Positions 33,079 through 42,842 of a stretch of DNA of 64,000 bases are shown here, piece by piece. The notes under the pieces are model-generated. The model had not been told where the DNA came from and did not search any database. It worked only from the letters and a program-made list of their open reading frames with translations. The position numbers were made by a program, and so were the translations under genes. How positions within the stretch are numbered: position 1 is the first letter of the stretch; the number at the start of each line of letters is the position of its first letter. Origin of the DNA: Ascidiimonas aurantiaca (GTDB taxonomy: Bacteria; Bacteroidota; Bacteroidia; Flavobacteriales; Flavobacteriaceae); contig NZ_JBBEWR010000001.1 in NCBI RefSeq assembly GCF_037646345.1, forward strand, positions 372,001 through 436,000, in the 5' to 3' direction.

Positions 33079-33807
33079 TTAATGCTCCTGTTTGAGTAAA
33101 GGAGCTAAAACAGGCCATACATTTTTAGCCAGTATTTGATGACCTTCTTCTGTGGGATGAATTCCGTCAGACTGGTTGAGTTCTGGCATACCTCCCACAT
33201 TTTCTAACAGAAACGGAACTAATGGCAGGTTATTCTTCTTTGCTAAATACGGAAAAATGCTTTTGAACTCAGCAGTGTATTCCGGTCCCATATTGGGCGG
33301 GATCTGCATACCCACCAGAACAATTTTAGTATCAGGATATTTTTTTTGTACCGCATCTATGATGGCTTGTAAATTCTCTCTTGTCTCTGTTAAAGGAACA
33401 CCCCGCAGGCCATCATTGGCTCCCAGTTCAAGGATAAAAATATCAGGTTTTTGATTTAGTACCCAGTTTATCCTGTTTTTTCCGCCCGATGTAGTTTCTC
33501 CACTCACTCCCGAGTTGACCACAGTATAATCGAGCCCAAGAGAATCTATCGTTTTTTGAATAATACCTGGAAAAGCATCATTCACATCCTCCAAACCATA
33601 CCCTGCAGTTAAACTGTCACCAAAAAATACAATAGTTTTTGTATTTTCTAGTATGGCAATGCTGCCTTCGGTTTTTAAGGTCTTTTCCTCATTAGTGCGT
33701 TGTTTTTTATCACCATCCGATCTACAGGCTATTAAAAGTAGCAGGAGTGTTGAGAAATAACATAATTTTAAGAAAATCTTTCTAATTCTTTTGTGGATAT
33801 TCATCAT
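33079..33807 (-). CDS. tesA: GDSL/SGNH esterase lipoprotein, TesA-like
   Basis: The protein has 242 residues. The lipoprotein signal has Cys in LLLLIAC. All four SGNH blocks are present: VFFGDSLTAGYG (Ser), SGETTSGG (Gly), LELGANDGLRG (Asn), and DGIHPTEEGH (Asp and His). It hydrolyses acyl esters or thioesters in the periplasm. It is divergent from a ybbA/ybbP-like ABC transporter, the same gene arrangement as tesA-ybbAP in E. coli, which supports orthology. Starts at 33807 or 33804 are equivalent; the frame to 33870 would overlap the divergent gene. Confidence 0.92.
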   Translation of the reverse strand: MMNIHKRIRKIFLKLCYFSTLLLLLIACRSDGDKKQRTNEEKTLKTEGSIAILENTKTIVFFGDSLTAGYGLEDVNDAFPGIIQKTIDSLGLDYTVVNSGVSGETTSGGKNRINWVLNQKPDIFILELGANDGLRGVPLTETRENLQAIIDAVQKKYPDTKIVLVGMQIPPNMGPEYTAEFKSIFPYLAKKNNLPLVPFLLENVGGMPELNQSDGIHPTEEGHQILAKNVWPVLAPLLKQEH

Positions 33808-33863
33808 CAATTGTCTAATTTCAGCATCCGCAATTTTAAGGCTCATCATTTTAAAAAAGCAGT

Positions 33864-34553
33864 ATGTCAAAGATATTAAAGATTCATGATTTAGAGAAGA
33901 CGTATGTAAGCGGTTCTAAACAATTAACCGTTATCAGTAATATTTCTTTTGAAGTTGAAAAAGGAAGTGTTTTTTCAATTGTAGGCCCTTCGGGAAGCGG
34001 AAAAACAACACTTTTGGGTTTATGCGCAGGATTAGACGAGCCCAGTTCAGGCTCTGTAGAACTTTGCGGGAAAGATCTAAAGACTCTTAATGAAGATGAA
34101 CGTGCCCAATTACGCAATAAAGAAGTTGGTTTTATTTTCCAGAACTTTCAATTATTGCCAACGCTTACAGCCCTTGAGAATGTAAGTGTGCCTTTAGAAC
34201 TTCAGGGGGCTGCCAATGCCAGATCAAAAAGTATTGAATTGCTGGATAAAGTGGGTTTGGCAGACAGGCTGCATCATTACCCATCTCAATTATCAGGAGG
34301 CGAACAACAGCGTGTAGCGCTTGCACGTGCATTTTCAAATACCCCTTCTATTCTTTTTGCAGATGAGCCTACAGGAAATCTTGACGAAGAAACAGGAGAG
34401 AAAGTCATTAAACTGTTATTTGACCTCAACAAAGAAGCAGGTACTACACTGGTTATTATCACTCACGACCCGGATCTTGCTAATAGAACACAGCAAATAT
34501 TACGACTCAAAGGAGGGCAAATAATAAGTAACGAAAGTACAGCAGTACATTAA
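33864..34553 (+). CDS. ybbA: ABC transporter ATP-binding protein, YbbA-like
   Basis: The protein has 229 residues. Walker A GPSGSGKTTLLG, Q-loop FIFQNFQLLP, signature LSGGEQQRVALARAF, Walker B ILFADEPTGNLD, and switch His in IITHDPDLA are present. It belongs to the MacB/LolD-type family that powers mechanotransmission or lipoprotein-type permeases rather than small-molecule transport. The partner permease begins five bases after its stop. Confidence 0.95.
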   Translation: MSKILKIHDLEKTYVSGSKQLTVISNISFEVEKGSVFSIVGPSGSGKTTLLGLCAGLDEPSSGSVELCGKDLKTLNEDERAQLRNKEVGFIFQNFQLLPTLTALENVSVPLELQGAANARSKSIELLDKVGLADRLHHYPSQLSGGEQQRVALARAFSNTPSILFADEPTGNLDEETGEKVIKLLFDLNKEAGTTLVIITHDPDLANRTQQILRLKGGQIISNESTAVH

Positions 34554-34558
34554 AACCA

Positions 34559-37093
34559 TTGTTAAAGACCTTGAAACCAAAAACCTTGTGGCTGCTTAAA
34601 ATGGCCTGGCGGGATGCCAGAGCAAGTAGGGTACGTTTACTCCTGTTTATGTCCTCTATTATTTTGGGCATTTCCGCTGTAGTAGCGATACAATTATTTA
34701 GTGAAAATCTCAAGGATAACATTCAAAGGCAATCAAAAAACCTGATGGGTGCCGACTATATTATTGATACCCGACAGGAACCTACTGAGCGCGCTCAGGA
34801 AATTATAGACTCTCTTCAACCGGATGCCAAAGAAGTGAACTTTGTATCGATGATCGCTTTTCCAAAGAACGGCGGTACAAAACTGGTGAGAGTTCGTGGT
34901 ATTGCCGGTGATTTTCCGTTTTATGGGGCTATGGATACCGAACCTGTTGAAGCGGCTTCCACCTACCAGCAAACCAAAGGTGCTCTGGTAGATGCCACAT
35001 TATTATTACAATTTGGGATACAGCCCGGCGACTCTATAAAAGTGGGGGAGGTAACACTACCTGTTACCGGTATTTTAAAATCAATTCCCGGCAGTAGTGC
35101 AATGTCAGCCTCTGTAGTGCCACCGGTCGTTATTCCCTATGGGATTATTGAAGCTACAGAATTATTACAGTTCGGTAGCCGTAAAGAATATCAATTCTTT
35201 TTTAAAGCACCAGAAACTTTAGACCTGGATGTTTTGGAAGATACCGTTGGCCCTAAGCTCGATCTGGCCAATGCCGATATTGATACTCATACCGGTACCA
35301 GTGAGCGTTTGGGCAGGCGTTATGATAATGTGGGTAAGTTTTTAAACTTGGCAGCTTTTATAGCATTACTGCTTGGGTGTATTGGTATTGCCAGCTCCGT
35401 ACATATCTATATAAAAGAAAAACTCAAAGCCATAGCGATCCTGAAGTGTTTAGGTGCAAGTCGTAAACAAAGTTTTCTCATATTTCTAATACAAATTTCC
35501 GGGATCGGTATTTTAGGAGGGGTTATCGGTTCCCTGGCAGGTATAGCCGTGCAGACTTTATTTCCATACCTGCTCAGATCATTTTTACCCTTTACGGTTG
35601 AGATGTCTGTATCTGCACAACCCGTATTTACAGGTATTTTACTCGGTCTTTTTATGTCGGTATTATTTGCATTAATTCCGTTGTTATATACCTGGTATGT
35701 ATCGCCCTTAAAAGTCTTACGGGTTGATGAAGAGCCGGAACAGCCACGCAAAATACGTACATTACTGTTTTTTGCCATTTTATGGTTCCTGTTCTTATTT
35801 TCATTTTGGTTGCTAAAAGATGCCACTTACGCACTGGCTTTTGTTTTTGGGGCACTTATTACCTTTATTATTATTGCAGTGGTCGCCAGTTTTTTTATGA
35901 AACTGGTCAGGCGTTATTTCCCTAAAAAATGGAGTTTCACCGTCAGGCAGGCCTTGTTAAACCTCTACAGGCCCAACAATCAAACCGTAGTTTTGGTATT
36001 AGCCATCGGGTTAGGCACGTTTCTTGTCAGTACCCTGTATTTTACCAGGGATATTCTTTTGGCAAAAACGGAAGTAGGGCAGAGCGCCGACAATGCTAAT
36101 ATTATTATTTTAGATGTACAAAGTAACCAGAACCAAGCTATGGCAGAACAACTGAAAGCCAATGACGTTCCGGTTTTAGAGAATATCCCTCTGGTAACCA
36201 TGCGTATGCATCAAATTAAGGACAGGCTTGTTAGCGACATAAAACAAGATACCACAAGACAGGTTAGGGGATGGATACTTAATCATGAATTCAGAACTAC
36301 GTACCGTGACCAGCTTATTGCTTCAGAAGAGCTTATAGAAGGGGAGTGGACGCCCGAACTACAGGCTAATGAGCCGGTTGTAATCTCTATATCAGATAAT
36401 TTGGCAGAAGATGCAAGGGTGGGAGTAGGAGATACCATTGTTTTTAACGTTCAGGGAGTGCTGATGGAAACGACTGTTGGCAGCATACGACAGGTTGACT
36501 GGGGCCGTATGCAACTTAACTTTTCAATAGTTTTTCCAAAAGGTATTCTGGAAAATGCACCTCAATTTAACGTATTTATGACCGCTGCAGATTCCGAAGA
36601 AACGTCGGCCCGTTTACAGCGAAATTTAGTAAGCCGGTTTCCTAACGTGACGATTATAGACTTAAGGCAGGTTTTCAATATGGTTGAAGATATTTTAAGC
36701 AAGGTATCATGGGTAATAAATTTTATGGCATTTTTTAGCATTATTACAGGGCTTATTGTTTTAATGGGCTCCGTAAGAACCAGTAAATACCAGCGTATTA
36801 AAGAAAGTGTATTGCTAAGGACTTTAGGTGCTAAAAACTCTCAGATTTTGAAAATATCAGCATTAGAGTATTTGTTTTTAGGTGCTTTAGGGAGCCTGAC
36901 AGGTATTTTATTGGCGCTTATTAGTGGCTTATGCTTAGCAATTTTTGTTTTCAAGGAACCGTTTGTACCGTCAGCTATTCCTTTTGTGGTGTTTTTACCC
37001 GGCATAACCCTTTTGGTGCTGGCTATTGGCCTTAGTAATATTCGATCGGTACTCAGCAGTTCACCGCTGGAAGTACTGCGACGCGAGGTTTAG
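34559..37093 (+). CDS. ybbP: ABC transporter permease, YbbP-like (FtsX family)
   Basis: The protein has 844 residues, typical of YbbP with two FtsX domains. After the N-terminal WRDARASRVRLLLFMSSII helix and a large periplasmic domain come helices near 265-400, a central pair near 400-470, a second periplasmic domain and a last helix group with VLLRTLGAKNSQILKISALE. The start is TTG at 34559, because the conserved N-terminus precedes the first ATG at 34601. Likely substrates are hydrophobic or lipid-like compounds with the TesA-like esterase as partner; this is inferred from context. Confidence 0.93.
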   Translation: MLKTLKPKTLWLLKMAWRDARASRVRLLLFMSSIILGISAVVAIQLFSENLKDNIQRQSKNLMGADYIIDTRQEPTERAQEIIDSLQPDAKEVNFVSMIAFPKNGGTKLVRVRGIAGDFPFYGAMDTEPVEAASTYQQTKGALVDATLLLQFGIQPGDSIKVGEVTLPVTGILKSIPGSSAMSASVVPPVVIPYGIIEATELLQFGSRKEYQFFFKAPETLDLDVLEDTVGPKLDLANADIDTHTGTSERLGRRYDNVGKFLNLAAFIALLLGCIGIASSVHIYIKEKLKAIAILKCLGASRKQSFLIFLIQISGIGILGGVIGSLAGIAVQTLFPYLLRSFLPFTVEMSVSAQPVFTGILLGLFMSVLFALIPLLYTWYVSPLKVLRVDEEPEQPRKIRTLLFFAILWFLFLFSFWLLKDATYALAFVFGALITFIIIAVVASFFMKLVRRYFPKKWSFTVRQALLNLYRPNNQTVVLVLAIGLGTFLVSTLYFTRDILLAKTEVGQSADNANIIILDVQSNQNQAMAEQLKANDVPVLENIPLVTMRMHQIKDRLVSDIKQDTTRQVRGWILNHEFRTTYRDQLIASEELIEGEWTPELQANEPVVISISDNLAEDARVGVGDTIVFNVQGVLMETTVGSIRQVDWGRMQLNFSIVFPKGILENAPQFNVFMTAADSEETSARLQRNLVSRFPNVTIIDLRQVFNMVEDILSKVSWVINFMAFFSIITGLIVLMGSVRTSKYQRIKESVLLRTLGAKNSQILKISALEYLFLGALGSLTGILLALISGLCLAIFVFKEPFVPSAIPFVVFLPGITLLVLAIGLSNIRSVLSSSPLEVLRREV

Positions 37094-37151
37094 ATATCTT
37101 TAATCGTACTTTGCTTTTATAAAAATGATACTATAAGGTACTATTAGAGCT

Positions 37152-37159
37152 TACCTTTG
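37152..37159 (+). promoter_or_regulatory. -7 box TACCTTTG
   Basis: Exact TAnnTTTG match 15 bp before the TTG start at 37175. No -33 TTG seen. Confidence 0.4.
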
Positions 37160-37174
37160 TAAAACATACATGTA

Positions 37175-38176
37175 TTGGATTCACTCACGCAAATTGTATT
37201 AGGCGCAGCCGTAGGAGAAGCTACTTTAGGTAAAAAGGCAGGCAATAAAGCACCGTTGTATGGCGCTATTGCCGGAACCATTCCTGATATGGATGTTTTT
37301 GTAGGTAAATTTACAGATACCATTACCGCTATCGAATGGCATCGCGGTTTTAGCCATTCCATTGTGTTTGGTGTACTTATGGCACCGCTCCTGGGCTATA
37401 TAGTAAATAAAATAGAACGAAAATTAGATGTTGGCTGGAGGCGCTGGGCCCAACTCTTCTTTTGGGGGCTGTTTACACATTCTGTATTAGACGCTTTTAC
37501 TACCTGGGGAACACAACTCTTCTGGCCCTTAGAGAGTCGTTTAGCATTTAGCTCCATATTCGTTATTGATCCTTTATATACCTTACCGTTTTTAATATGT
37601 ATCATCACCATACTGTTTTATAAACGTGACTCAAAGACCAGAAAACGTATTAACCAGGCAGGACTTATACTTTCTACCGGCTATTTATTAATCACGCTCG
37701 TATTAAAATCATATGCTACGGGCAAATTTGAAGAGGCCTTACAAGAGCAGAACATTTCATATAACCGGCTCAGCATACGGCCGGCGCCATTAAATACCAT
37801 ACTATGGAATGCAAATATCGATACCCGGGACCATTACCTCATTGGTGATTATTCATTTTTTGATACACAACCTGTACAGTTTAAGGCATTTCCCAAACAC
37901 AGGGCAGCATCAAAGGCATTGCTACAACGTGAAAATGTACAACGTTTGATCACTATAACCAATGGCTGGTTTATTATAGAACAAAACAATAACCAATGGT
38001 ACTTTAATGATCTTCGTTTTGGTTTGTTGCCGCGAAAAGAACAATCACCTGTTTTTGTGTTTTCCTATTTACTGGAAGACACCGGCGAACATGTACAAGC
38101 TACTGAAGTAGAGAAAACCCGCAGTGATGCCCGGTTTTTAGTATCAAACCTATGGTTGCGTTTAAAAGGGAACTAA
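37175..38176 (+). CDS. YdjM/YbcI-type inner-membrane metal-dependent hydrolase
   Basis: The protein has 333 residues starting at TTG (MDSLTQIVLGAAVGEATLGK is the family N-terminus). Conserved HRGFSHSIVFG, TIPDMDVFVG and TWGTQLFWPLESRL carry the His and Asp residues of the PF04307 family, embedded among four to five membrane helices. A C-terminal soluble region of about 150 residues follows. The E. coli YdjM is LexA-controlled; no LexA box was recognised here. The reaction is not established. Confidence 0.88.
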   Translation: MDSLTQIVLGAAVGEATLGKKAGNKAPLYGAIAGTIPDMDVFVGKFTDTITAIEWHRGFSHSIVFGVLMAPLLGYIVNKIERKLDVGWRRWAQLFFWGLFTHSVLDAFTTWGTQLFWPLESRLAFSSIFVIDPLYTLPFLICIITILFYKRDSKTRKRINQAGLILSTGYLLITLVLKSYATGKFEEALQEQNISYNRLSIRPAPLNTILWNANIDTRDHYLIGDYSFFDTQPVQFKAFPKHRAASKALLQRENVQRLITITNGWFIIEQNNNQWYFNDLRFGLLPRKEQSPVFVFSYLLEDTGEHVQATEVEKTRSDARFLVSNLWLRLKGN

Positions 38177-38292
38177 GTAACTGTGATCACACGATAAAAT
38201 TAAAGGAATACATTCTGTTTTTTGTAATAGAATACCAAACCATACTAAAATAGAAAAGACAAATTCCCATTGATTATATAATTCAATCAATC

Positions 38293-38520
38293 ATGAAATT
38301 TTTAAGTTATATAAATGGGTTGTTGTTCTTAGGTTTTGTGACAACTGGCAATGGCCAGAATAGGGCCTATCTAAAACAAACACCCCCATCTGTGATCCCG
38401 GAAAAGTTTGCGCCCAACATCATTTCTAAACCAGAGGAATATGAGTTTGGCTCTGTTTTTAATAAAGATGCTACCGAGTTCTTCTATGGTGTGGCGATAA
38501 ATGGAAAAGAATATTCTTAA
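38293..38520 (+). pseudogene. truncated PD40/TolB-like secreted protein, N-terminal fragment
   Basis: Seventy-five codons start with a signal peptide (MKFLSYINGLLFLGFVTTG, then NGQ). Next comes FAPNIISKPEEYEFGSVF, the usual opening of WD40-like beta-propeller (PD40) proteins of several hundred residues. The frame stops after NGKEYS, and no continuation is visible downstream; a repeat begins 70 bp later. It is likely a gene remnant cut by rearrangement at the edge of the accessory island. Confidence 0.65.
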
Positions 38521-38590
38521 TATTTCTAGAGTTTAAAGCTAATTCAAAGTAATCTTAATGAGTTATAATGTTTTCTAAAATATAGCGATT

Positions 38591-38808
38591 GAGCCGTACA
38601 TTGTTTCTGCAATACGCCAGCTCGCTGCTTCACTAAAAATACACTTTGGGTGTATTTTCTTAACGTTCGCCCGTATGCAGTATTGATTTTTTGGTTTCTT
38701 TTTTCATAAAGAAAAAAAGATAGTTTAATTATAGCAAAATTAAAGCAAGTGTATAGAAATTATCTCGCAGAGTAATTTTATACTCTTGCGCATACCTGGA
38801 CGAGAATA
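38591..38808. repeat. long dispersed repeat, copy 1
   Basis: This is a near copy of 42610-42842. The first 90 bases (GAGCCGTACATTG to CCGTATGCAG) are almost identical and contain a perfect 9-bp hairpin AAAATACAC / GTGTATTTT. A second conserved block follows (ATTATC...GTAATTTTATACTCTTG...GACGAGAAT). Both copies are in the same orientation, 4.0 kb apart. Confidence 0.9.
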
Positions 38809-38855
38809 GAATGTCGTAGAAAAAAACCTTGCAGGATTTTCCTCGAATCAAAAGG

Positions 38856-38913
38856 TAATGGAACACTTATTATACGACCCGAGGTATGAGGGGAGTGTAA
38901 TGTGTATGGAATG
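38856..38913. repeat. direct repeat left of the ParDE-like module
   Basis: This 58-bp sequence (TAATGGAACACTTATTAT ... GGGGAGTGTAATGTGT ... GGAATG) is repeated at 39643-39701 with only a few differences. The two copies bracket the toxin-antitoxin genes. Confidence 0.88.
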
Positions 38914-38993
38914 GATTGGCACTGATTTTCGTTGAAATATCAAAAATATTCATTAAATTGCACCAATAGTGTGATAATTTAAACAATCTCAAT

Positions 38994-39251
38994 ATGGCAA
39001 CAGTTCGCAAAACGGTAACTTTTACCGAACAACAGGATAAATGGATAAAGGCTCAAATCGAAGCAGGCGAATATACTAATGACAGTGAGTATTTGCGAAA
39101 TCTTGTACGTCAAGACCAGGCCAATAAGGCCAAGTTTCTTTCGCTTAAAGCAAAACTCGTTGAAGGTCTTGAAAGTGGTGTTAGTACCAAATCACTACCT
39201 GATATCATGAAAGAAATTGAAGCACGTATGACGGAAGATGGCCGTTTATAA
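38994..39251 (+). CDS. parD: ParD-like antitoxin
   Basis: The protein has 85 residues. It opens as a ribbon-helix-helix (RKTVTFTEQQDKWIKAQIEA, then GEYTNDSEYLRNLVRQD), the DNA-binding dimer of type II ParD/CC2985 antitoxins. The C-terminal part with SLPDIMKEIEARM is the toxin-wrapping tail. Its last 14 bases overlap the toxin start, the standard translational coupling. It should repress its own promoter and neutralise the toxin. Confidence 0.92.
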   Translation: MATVRKTVTFTEQQDKWIKAQIEAGEYTNDSEYLRNLVRQDQANKAKFLSLKAKLVEGLESGVSTKSLPDIMKEIEARMTEDGRL

Positions 39252-39528
39252 ACTCTCCAGCAAAGCCGAAATTGATTTGGCTGAACTATATGAGTTTGGC
39301 ATATATAAATTTGGGTTATCCCAAGCGCAGAAGTATTTTAATGGTATGCATAATACATTCGATGTGTTATCCAAAAATAACAATTTAGGCCGAGATGCAT
39401 CAGAATTCATTGTCGACTTGAAAAGATTCTCTTATAAAGCGCACACCATATTTTATCTTCATACAGCAAGCGGAATTTTTATTCTTAGGGTGCTAAGTCA
39501 GCGCATGTACTACGAGGGCAACCTTTAA
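39238..39528 (+). CDS. parE: ParE/RelE-superfamily toxin
   Basis: The protein has 96 residues. Features typical of ParE are the N-terminal YKLSSKAEIDLAELYEFGIY, the central GRDASEFIVDLKRFSYKAHT, and the C-terminal FILRVLSQRMYYEGNL. ParE toxins poison DNA gyrase. It starts inside the antitoxin gene. The pair lies between 58-bp direct repeats in an island of truncated genes, consistent with a mobile or stabilising module. Confidence 0.92.
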   Translation: MAVYKLSSKAEIDLAELYEFGIYKFGLSQAQKYFNGMHNTFDVLSKNNNLGRDASEFIVDLKRFSYKAHTIFYLHTASGIFILRVLSQRMYYEGNL

Positions 39529-39642
39529 AAAGACTTGGAATATAATGTACTTGAGTTATGTACAACATGGGCTTTGGTAAAAGCGAAAGTGTTTCTATAG
39601 TTTCTTCAAAAAAATTATTACTAAAAGTTTCTTCTATAATGC

Positions 39643-39701
39643 TAATGGAACACTTATTATGCGAGCCGACGGCAGGAGGGGAGTGTAATGTGTGTGGAAT
39701 G
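39643..39701. repeat. direct repeat right of the ParDE-like module
   Basis: Second copy of the 38856-38913 repeat, same orientation, 115 bp after the toxin stop. Confidence 0.88.
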
Positions 39702-39808
39702 ATATAAATTAAATATAGTTTCTGCTTATACAAGTTTTTATTAAATAAATCCTTGAAAATTTAATATATTAGCCCTCTATTTTTTATAAAAACCTTTAAA
39801 TAATATTA

Positions 39809-41224
39809 TTGAAATTTAATTTCACAATAATTTTATTGAAATACATCACTTTAATCATACTACTTATTATATGTTTATCTTGTTCGTCTGATGACGGAAG
39901 TGAGTCTGTTATACCAAACTCAGAACCAGGATCAATAAAAATTGATGATATTATTTTAGACGGTCCAACAATTACTATAGACTGGAGTGATGCTCAAGAT
40001 GAAGATGGTGACCAAATATTTTATAAATTATATATAAATTCAATACTTATTTCAGAAACTACGCAATCCATAAGTTCTACAACTTTAATGTATAATAAAG
40101 ATTATGTGGGAAGAATAATTGGTACGGATAAAAAAGGTGGTACGACTGAAGTTAGTTTTGAATTTTCAAGTTCTAATAGTAAAATATTGTTTTATAGAGA
40201 TGGTTCAGGAACGCTTTACTCAATAGATCTTTATACGCTAAAACCTATATGGGAAGCTCGAACTTCATTTATAGAAAGCCATACGATATCGGGTAATCTA
40301 ATTTATTCTGGAGTAGATGGCATCCAAGGTTTAGATATTCTTTCTGGAGAAAATATATGGACGAGTATGCCAAACACAAGCAATAATCCTAGTGAATATA
40401 GAAACATTATTGTGGATGAGACTAATGTCTTTGCTTTTGATTCTAATTCTACCTTGTATTGTATAGATAAAATAACCGGCGGAAAGTTATGGGAGCGCAG
40501 TTTTCTAGATTATTATGCTCCTTTATCGATTGATTCAGATAAAATATTTGTTTGCAGTAGGAATGACGATCATTTATATGCCATTAATAAACTAACAGGA
40601 TTAGTAGACTGGAGTTATAGATTAAGCAATAATACTGGCGCTGCTCCATATATTAAAACAAATCCGTTAATCGTTAATAATAATATTTACTTTGGTGACA
40701 ATATAGGTAGATTTTATTCTTTTAATAAAAATACGGGGTCTAAAAACTGGAGCGTTAATGCAGGTCAATTTAACTCATTTTATCCTTCCCCAACTCAATA
40801 CAACGAATCAATTATTACGGGAACATATAGTACACTCTATTCTTATAATATGCATGATGGCAATACAATATGGCAATATAAAGATAATGTAGGTTCATTT
40901 AGGAGCTCTCCATATATTTATAATAATAAAGTATATATTGGAGCATCAAAGAATGGAAGTGGAGAATTATTGTGTTTAAATGCAACCAATGGATCGGTAA
41001 TTTGGCGTTATGATTTAGAAAATGACACTACAACTTCACCTATTGTATTTGAAGATGTTGTTTACATAGGCGATTGGAACAAAAATATGTATGCAATAAA
41101 TGCTGAAACAGGCCTACTTAATTGGAAAATAAAAAGTGAAGAAGTTATATTTAAATCTCCCACTATTGTTATTGGAGAAGGGAAATCCATAATTTACCCA
41201 AGCGTTAGCGGGTTAAAAAATTAA
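39809..41224 (+). CDS. PQQ-like beta-propeller lipoprotein
   Basis: The protein is about 471 residues. The start is TTG 39809; TTG 39836 would give a shorter, more typical signal. Lipobox ICLSC is followed by Ser/Asp spacer residues. Residues about 50-130 form a fibronectin-like domain. About eight propeller blades follow, each with the pattern LY-I-x-TG-x-W (for example LYCIDKITGGKLWERS, MYAINAETGLLNWKIK). The PQQ cofactor residues of true quinoprotein enzymes were not seen, so it is probably a binding scaffold. It is AT-richer than the core genes around it. It is followed after a few bases by a second lipoprotein. Confidence 0.85.
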   Translation: MKFNFTIILLKYITLIILLIICLSCSSDDGSESVIPNSEPGSIKIDDIILDGPTITIDWSDAQDEDGDQIFYKLYINSILISETTQSISSTTLMYNKDYVGRIIGTDKKGGTTEVSFEFSSSNSKILFYRDGSGTLYSIDLYTLKPIWEARTSFIESHTISGNLIYSGVDGIQGLDILSGENIWTSMPNTSNNPSEYRNIIVDETNVFAFDSNSTLYCIDKITGGKLWERSFLDYYAPLSIDSDKIFVCSRNDDHLYAINKLTGLVDWSYRLSNNTGAAPYIKTNPLIVNNNIYFGDNIGRFYSFNKNTGSKNWSVNAGQFNSFYPSPTQYNESIITGTYSTLYSYNMHDGNTIWQYKDNVGSFRSSPYIYNNKVYIGASKNGSGELLCLNATNGSVIWRYDLENDTTTSPIVFEDVVYIGDWNKNMYAINAETGLLNWKIKSEEVIFKSPTIVIGEGKSIIYPSVSGLKN

Positions 41225-41233
41225 ATTGTGATT

Positions 41234-42451
41234 ATGAAAAATACGGTATTTATTCTAGTATTATTTTTTGGGGTACTTATTTCATGTCACAAGGACGATG
41301 CTGTAGAAACACCTCCTGCAGTTTTAAGCGATAAACATGAAATAACATCCTTCGAATTAAATATTAATGGAGTTTCAGTTTTTGGTACGATTAATCAAAA
41401 TGAAAAACTGATTATAGTAGATACTGAAGATGCCGATTTAGCTTCCCTGGTACCTAAAATAGAATATTCTGAAAAATCAACCATATCTCCGGCGGTAACT
41501 GAGGCTCAAGATTTTAATAATGAGGTTGTATATACGGTTATAGCAGAGAATGGAGAGTCAAGTGTATATAGGGTAGTGGTAAATAATATTAGTTCTAAAA
41601 CAGATATACTCAGTTTTCAATTACTGATTAATGCCAAAAGCTATGAAGGTACTGTAGATAATAATGCTAAAACATTATATGTCGAAACAGATAATATATT
41701 AGATACTGCCGATATTGTATTTTCTTTAGCTGAAGGTGCAACAATTAATCCAGTTAATGAAGGCTCACAAAATTTCTACTTACCAGTTGAATATATGGTA
41801 ACTGCTGAAAATGGTACAACAACTACATTCACGCTAACGGCAAAAGCTTTTAATTTTTTCGATAATAGCTATCATAAATTTTATAGTAATGCGACTGCAG
41901 TCGCATCAGGAACGGGTATAGACTTATCAGTACCAAATTCAACTGTAGTATTAGAGAACGAACAGAATTCTTACACTTTAGAAAACGCAAATATTACGAG
42001 CGCTTCTACATATACAAACGGAATGCCTTTTAATGCGTTTAGTTTTAGTTTTCCAAATAATATTGCGACCGCCACTGATTATAAGCTTAAATATTTGATA
42101 GATGGTGAAGTTAAAACTGTATCATCATATAATATTGATGTTATAGCGGAAAATGTGCCTGTTGTCATTTCTTTAAATCAAGAATTATACGTTCGAAATG
42201 ATATACTAATTATTACAGGTGAGAATTTACCCAACACAATTTCTATACCTTCAAATGGTTCCATTTTTATTATTGAGAACTCTAACAATTATGACCTAAC
42301 TGTCAACAATGAAAAAACGGAGTTAACCCTTACGCTAGATTATGGGTATTTATTCCCTTCTTATTTTCGAAGACCAGAAGAAGAAAAAACAATTACATTA
42401 TATGGCCCAAACCGTAGAGTTGGTACTACAGTTAATACAATATTCAAATAA
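41234..42451 (+). CDS. lipoprotein with DUF5018-like repeats
   Basis: The protein has 405 residues from ATG 41234; a GTG at 41228 is the alternative. Lipobox GVLISC. Two tandem domains of about 80 residues each open ITSFELNINGVSVFGTI and ILSFQLLINAKSYEGTV and end NEVVYTVIAENGESSVYRVV and VEYMVTAENGTTTTFTLT, the DUF5018 pattern. The last 190 residues are beta-rich and unassigned. It starts nine bases after the propeller gene, so the two form an operon. They may work together on the cell surface; ligand unknown. Confidence 0.82.
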   Translation: MKNTVFILVLFFGVLISCHKDDAVETPPAVLSDKHEITSFELNINGVSVFGTINQNEKLIIVDTEDADLASLVPKIEYSEKSTISPAVTEAQDFNNEVVYTVIAENGESSVYRVVVNNISSKTDILSFQLLINAKSYEGTVDNNAKTLYVETDNILDTADIVFSLAEGATINPVNEGSQNFYLPVEYMVTAENGTTTTFTLTAKAFNFFDNSYHKFYSNATAVASGTGIDLSVPNSTVVLENEQNSYTLENANITSASTYTNGMPFNAFSFSFPNNIATATDYKLKYLIDGEVKTVSSYNIDVIAENVPVVISLNQELYVRNDILIITGENLPNTISIPSNGSIFIIENSNNYDLTVNNEKTELTLTLDYGYLFPSYFRRPEEEKTITLYGPNRRVGTTVNTIFK

Positions 42452-42609
42452 CTGCAGTTGGTACTTAGAAGTTGTTTTAACGAGATTTTGGACGAAAAAA
42501 ACTTCAATTGGAGTTGCCGCTTGCAGTTTGAGTAATTCGGCCTCATAGAATTTTGGTTAAAACAATAGGTGAATGAGCGACCATATTTTAGAGATCTAGC
42601 AATACATAT

Positions 42610-42842
42610 GAGCCGTACATTGTTTCTCCAACACGCCAGCTCGCTGCTTCACTAAAAATACACTTTGGGTGTATTTTCTTAACGTTCGCCCGTATGCAGC
42701 CTTGATTTTTTGTTTCTTTTGCATCAAGGCAAAAGATAACGCACAAAAGGAAACTTTAATTAAATCTCTGTATAGAACAAACAAGTGTATATAAATTATC
42801 GCGTAGCGTAATTTTATACTCTTGTGGCAACTTGACGAGAAT
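42610..42842. repeat. long dispersed repeat, copy 2
   Basis: Partner of 38591-38808 with the same hairpin and second block; the middle differs. A minus-strand open frame crosses it, but similarity of the two copies at DNA level, including the hairpin, does not need coding to explain it. Confidence 0.9.
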
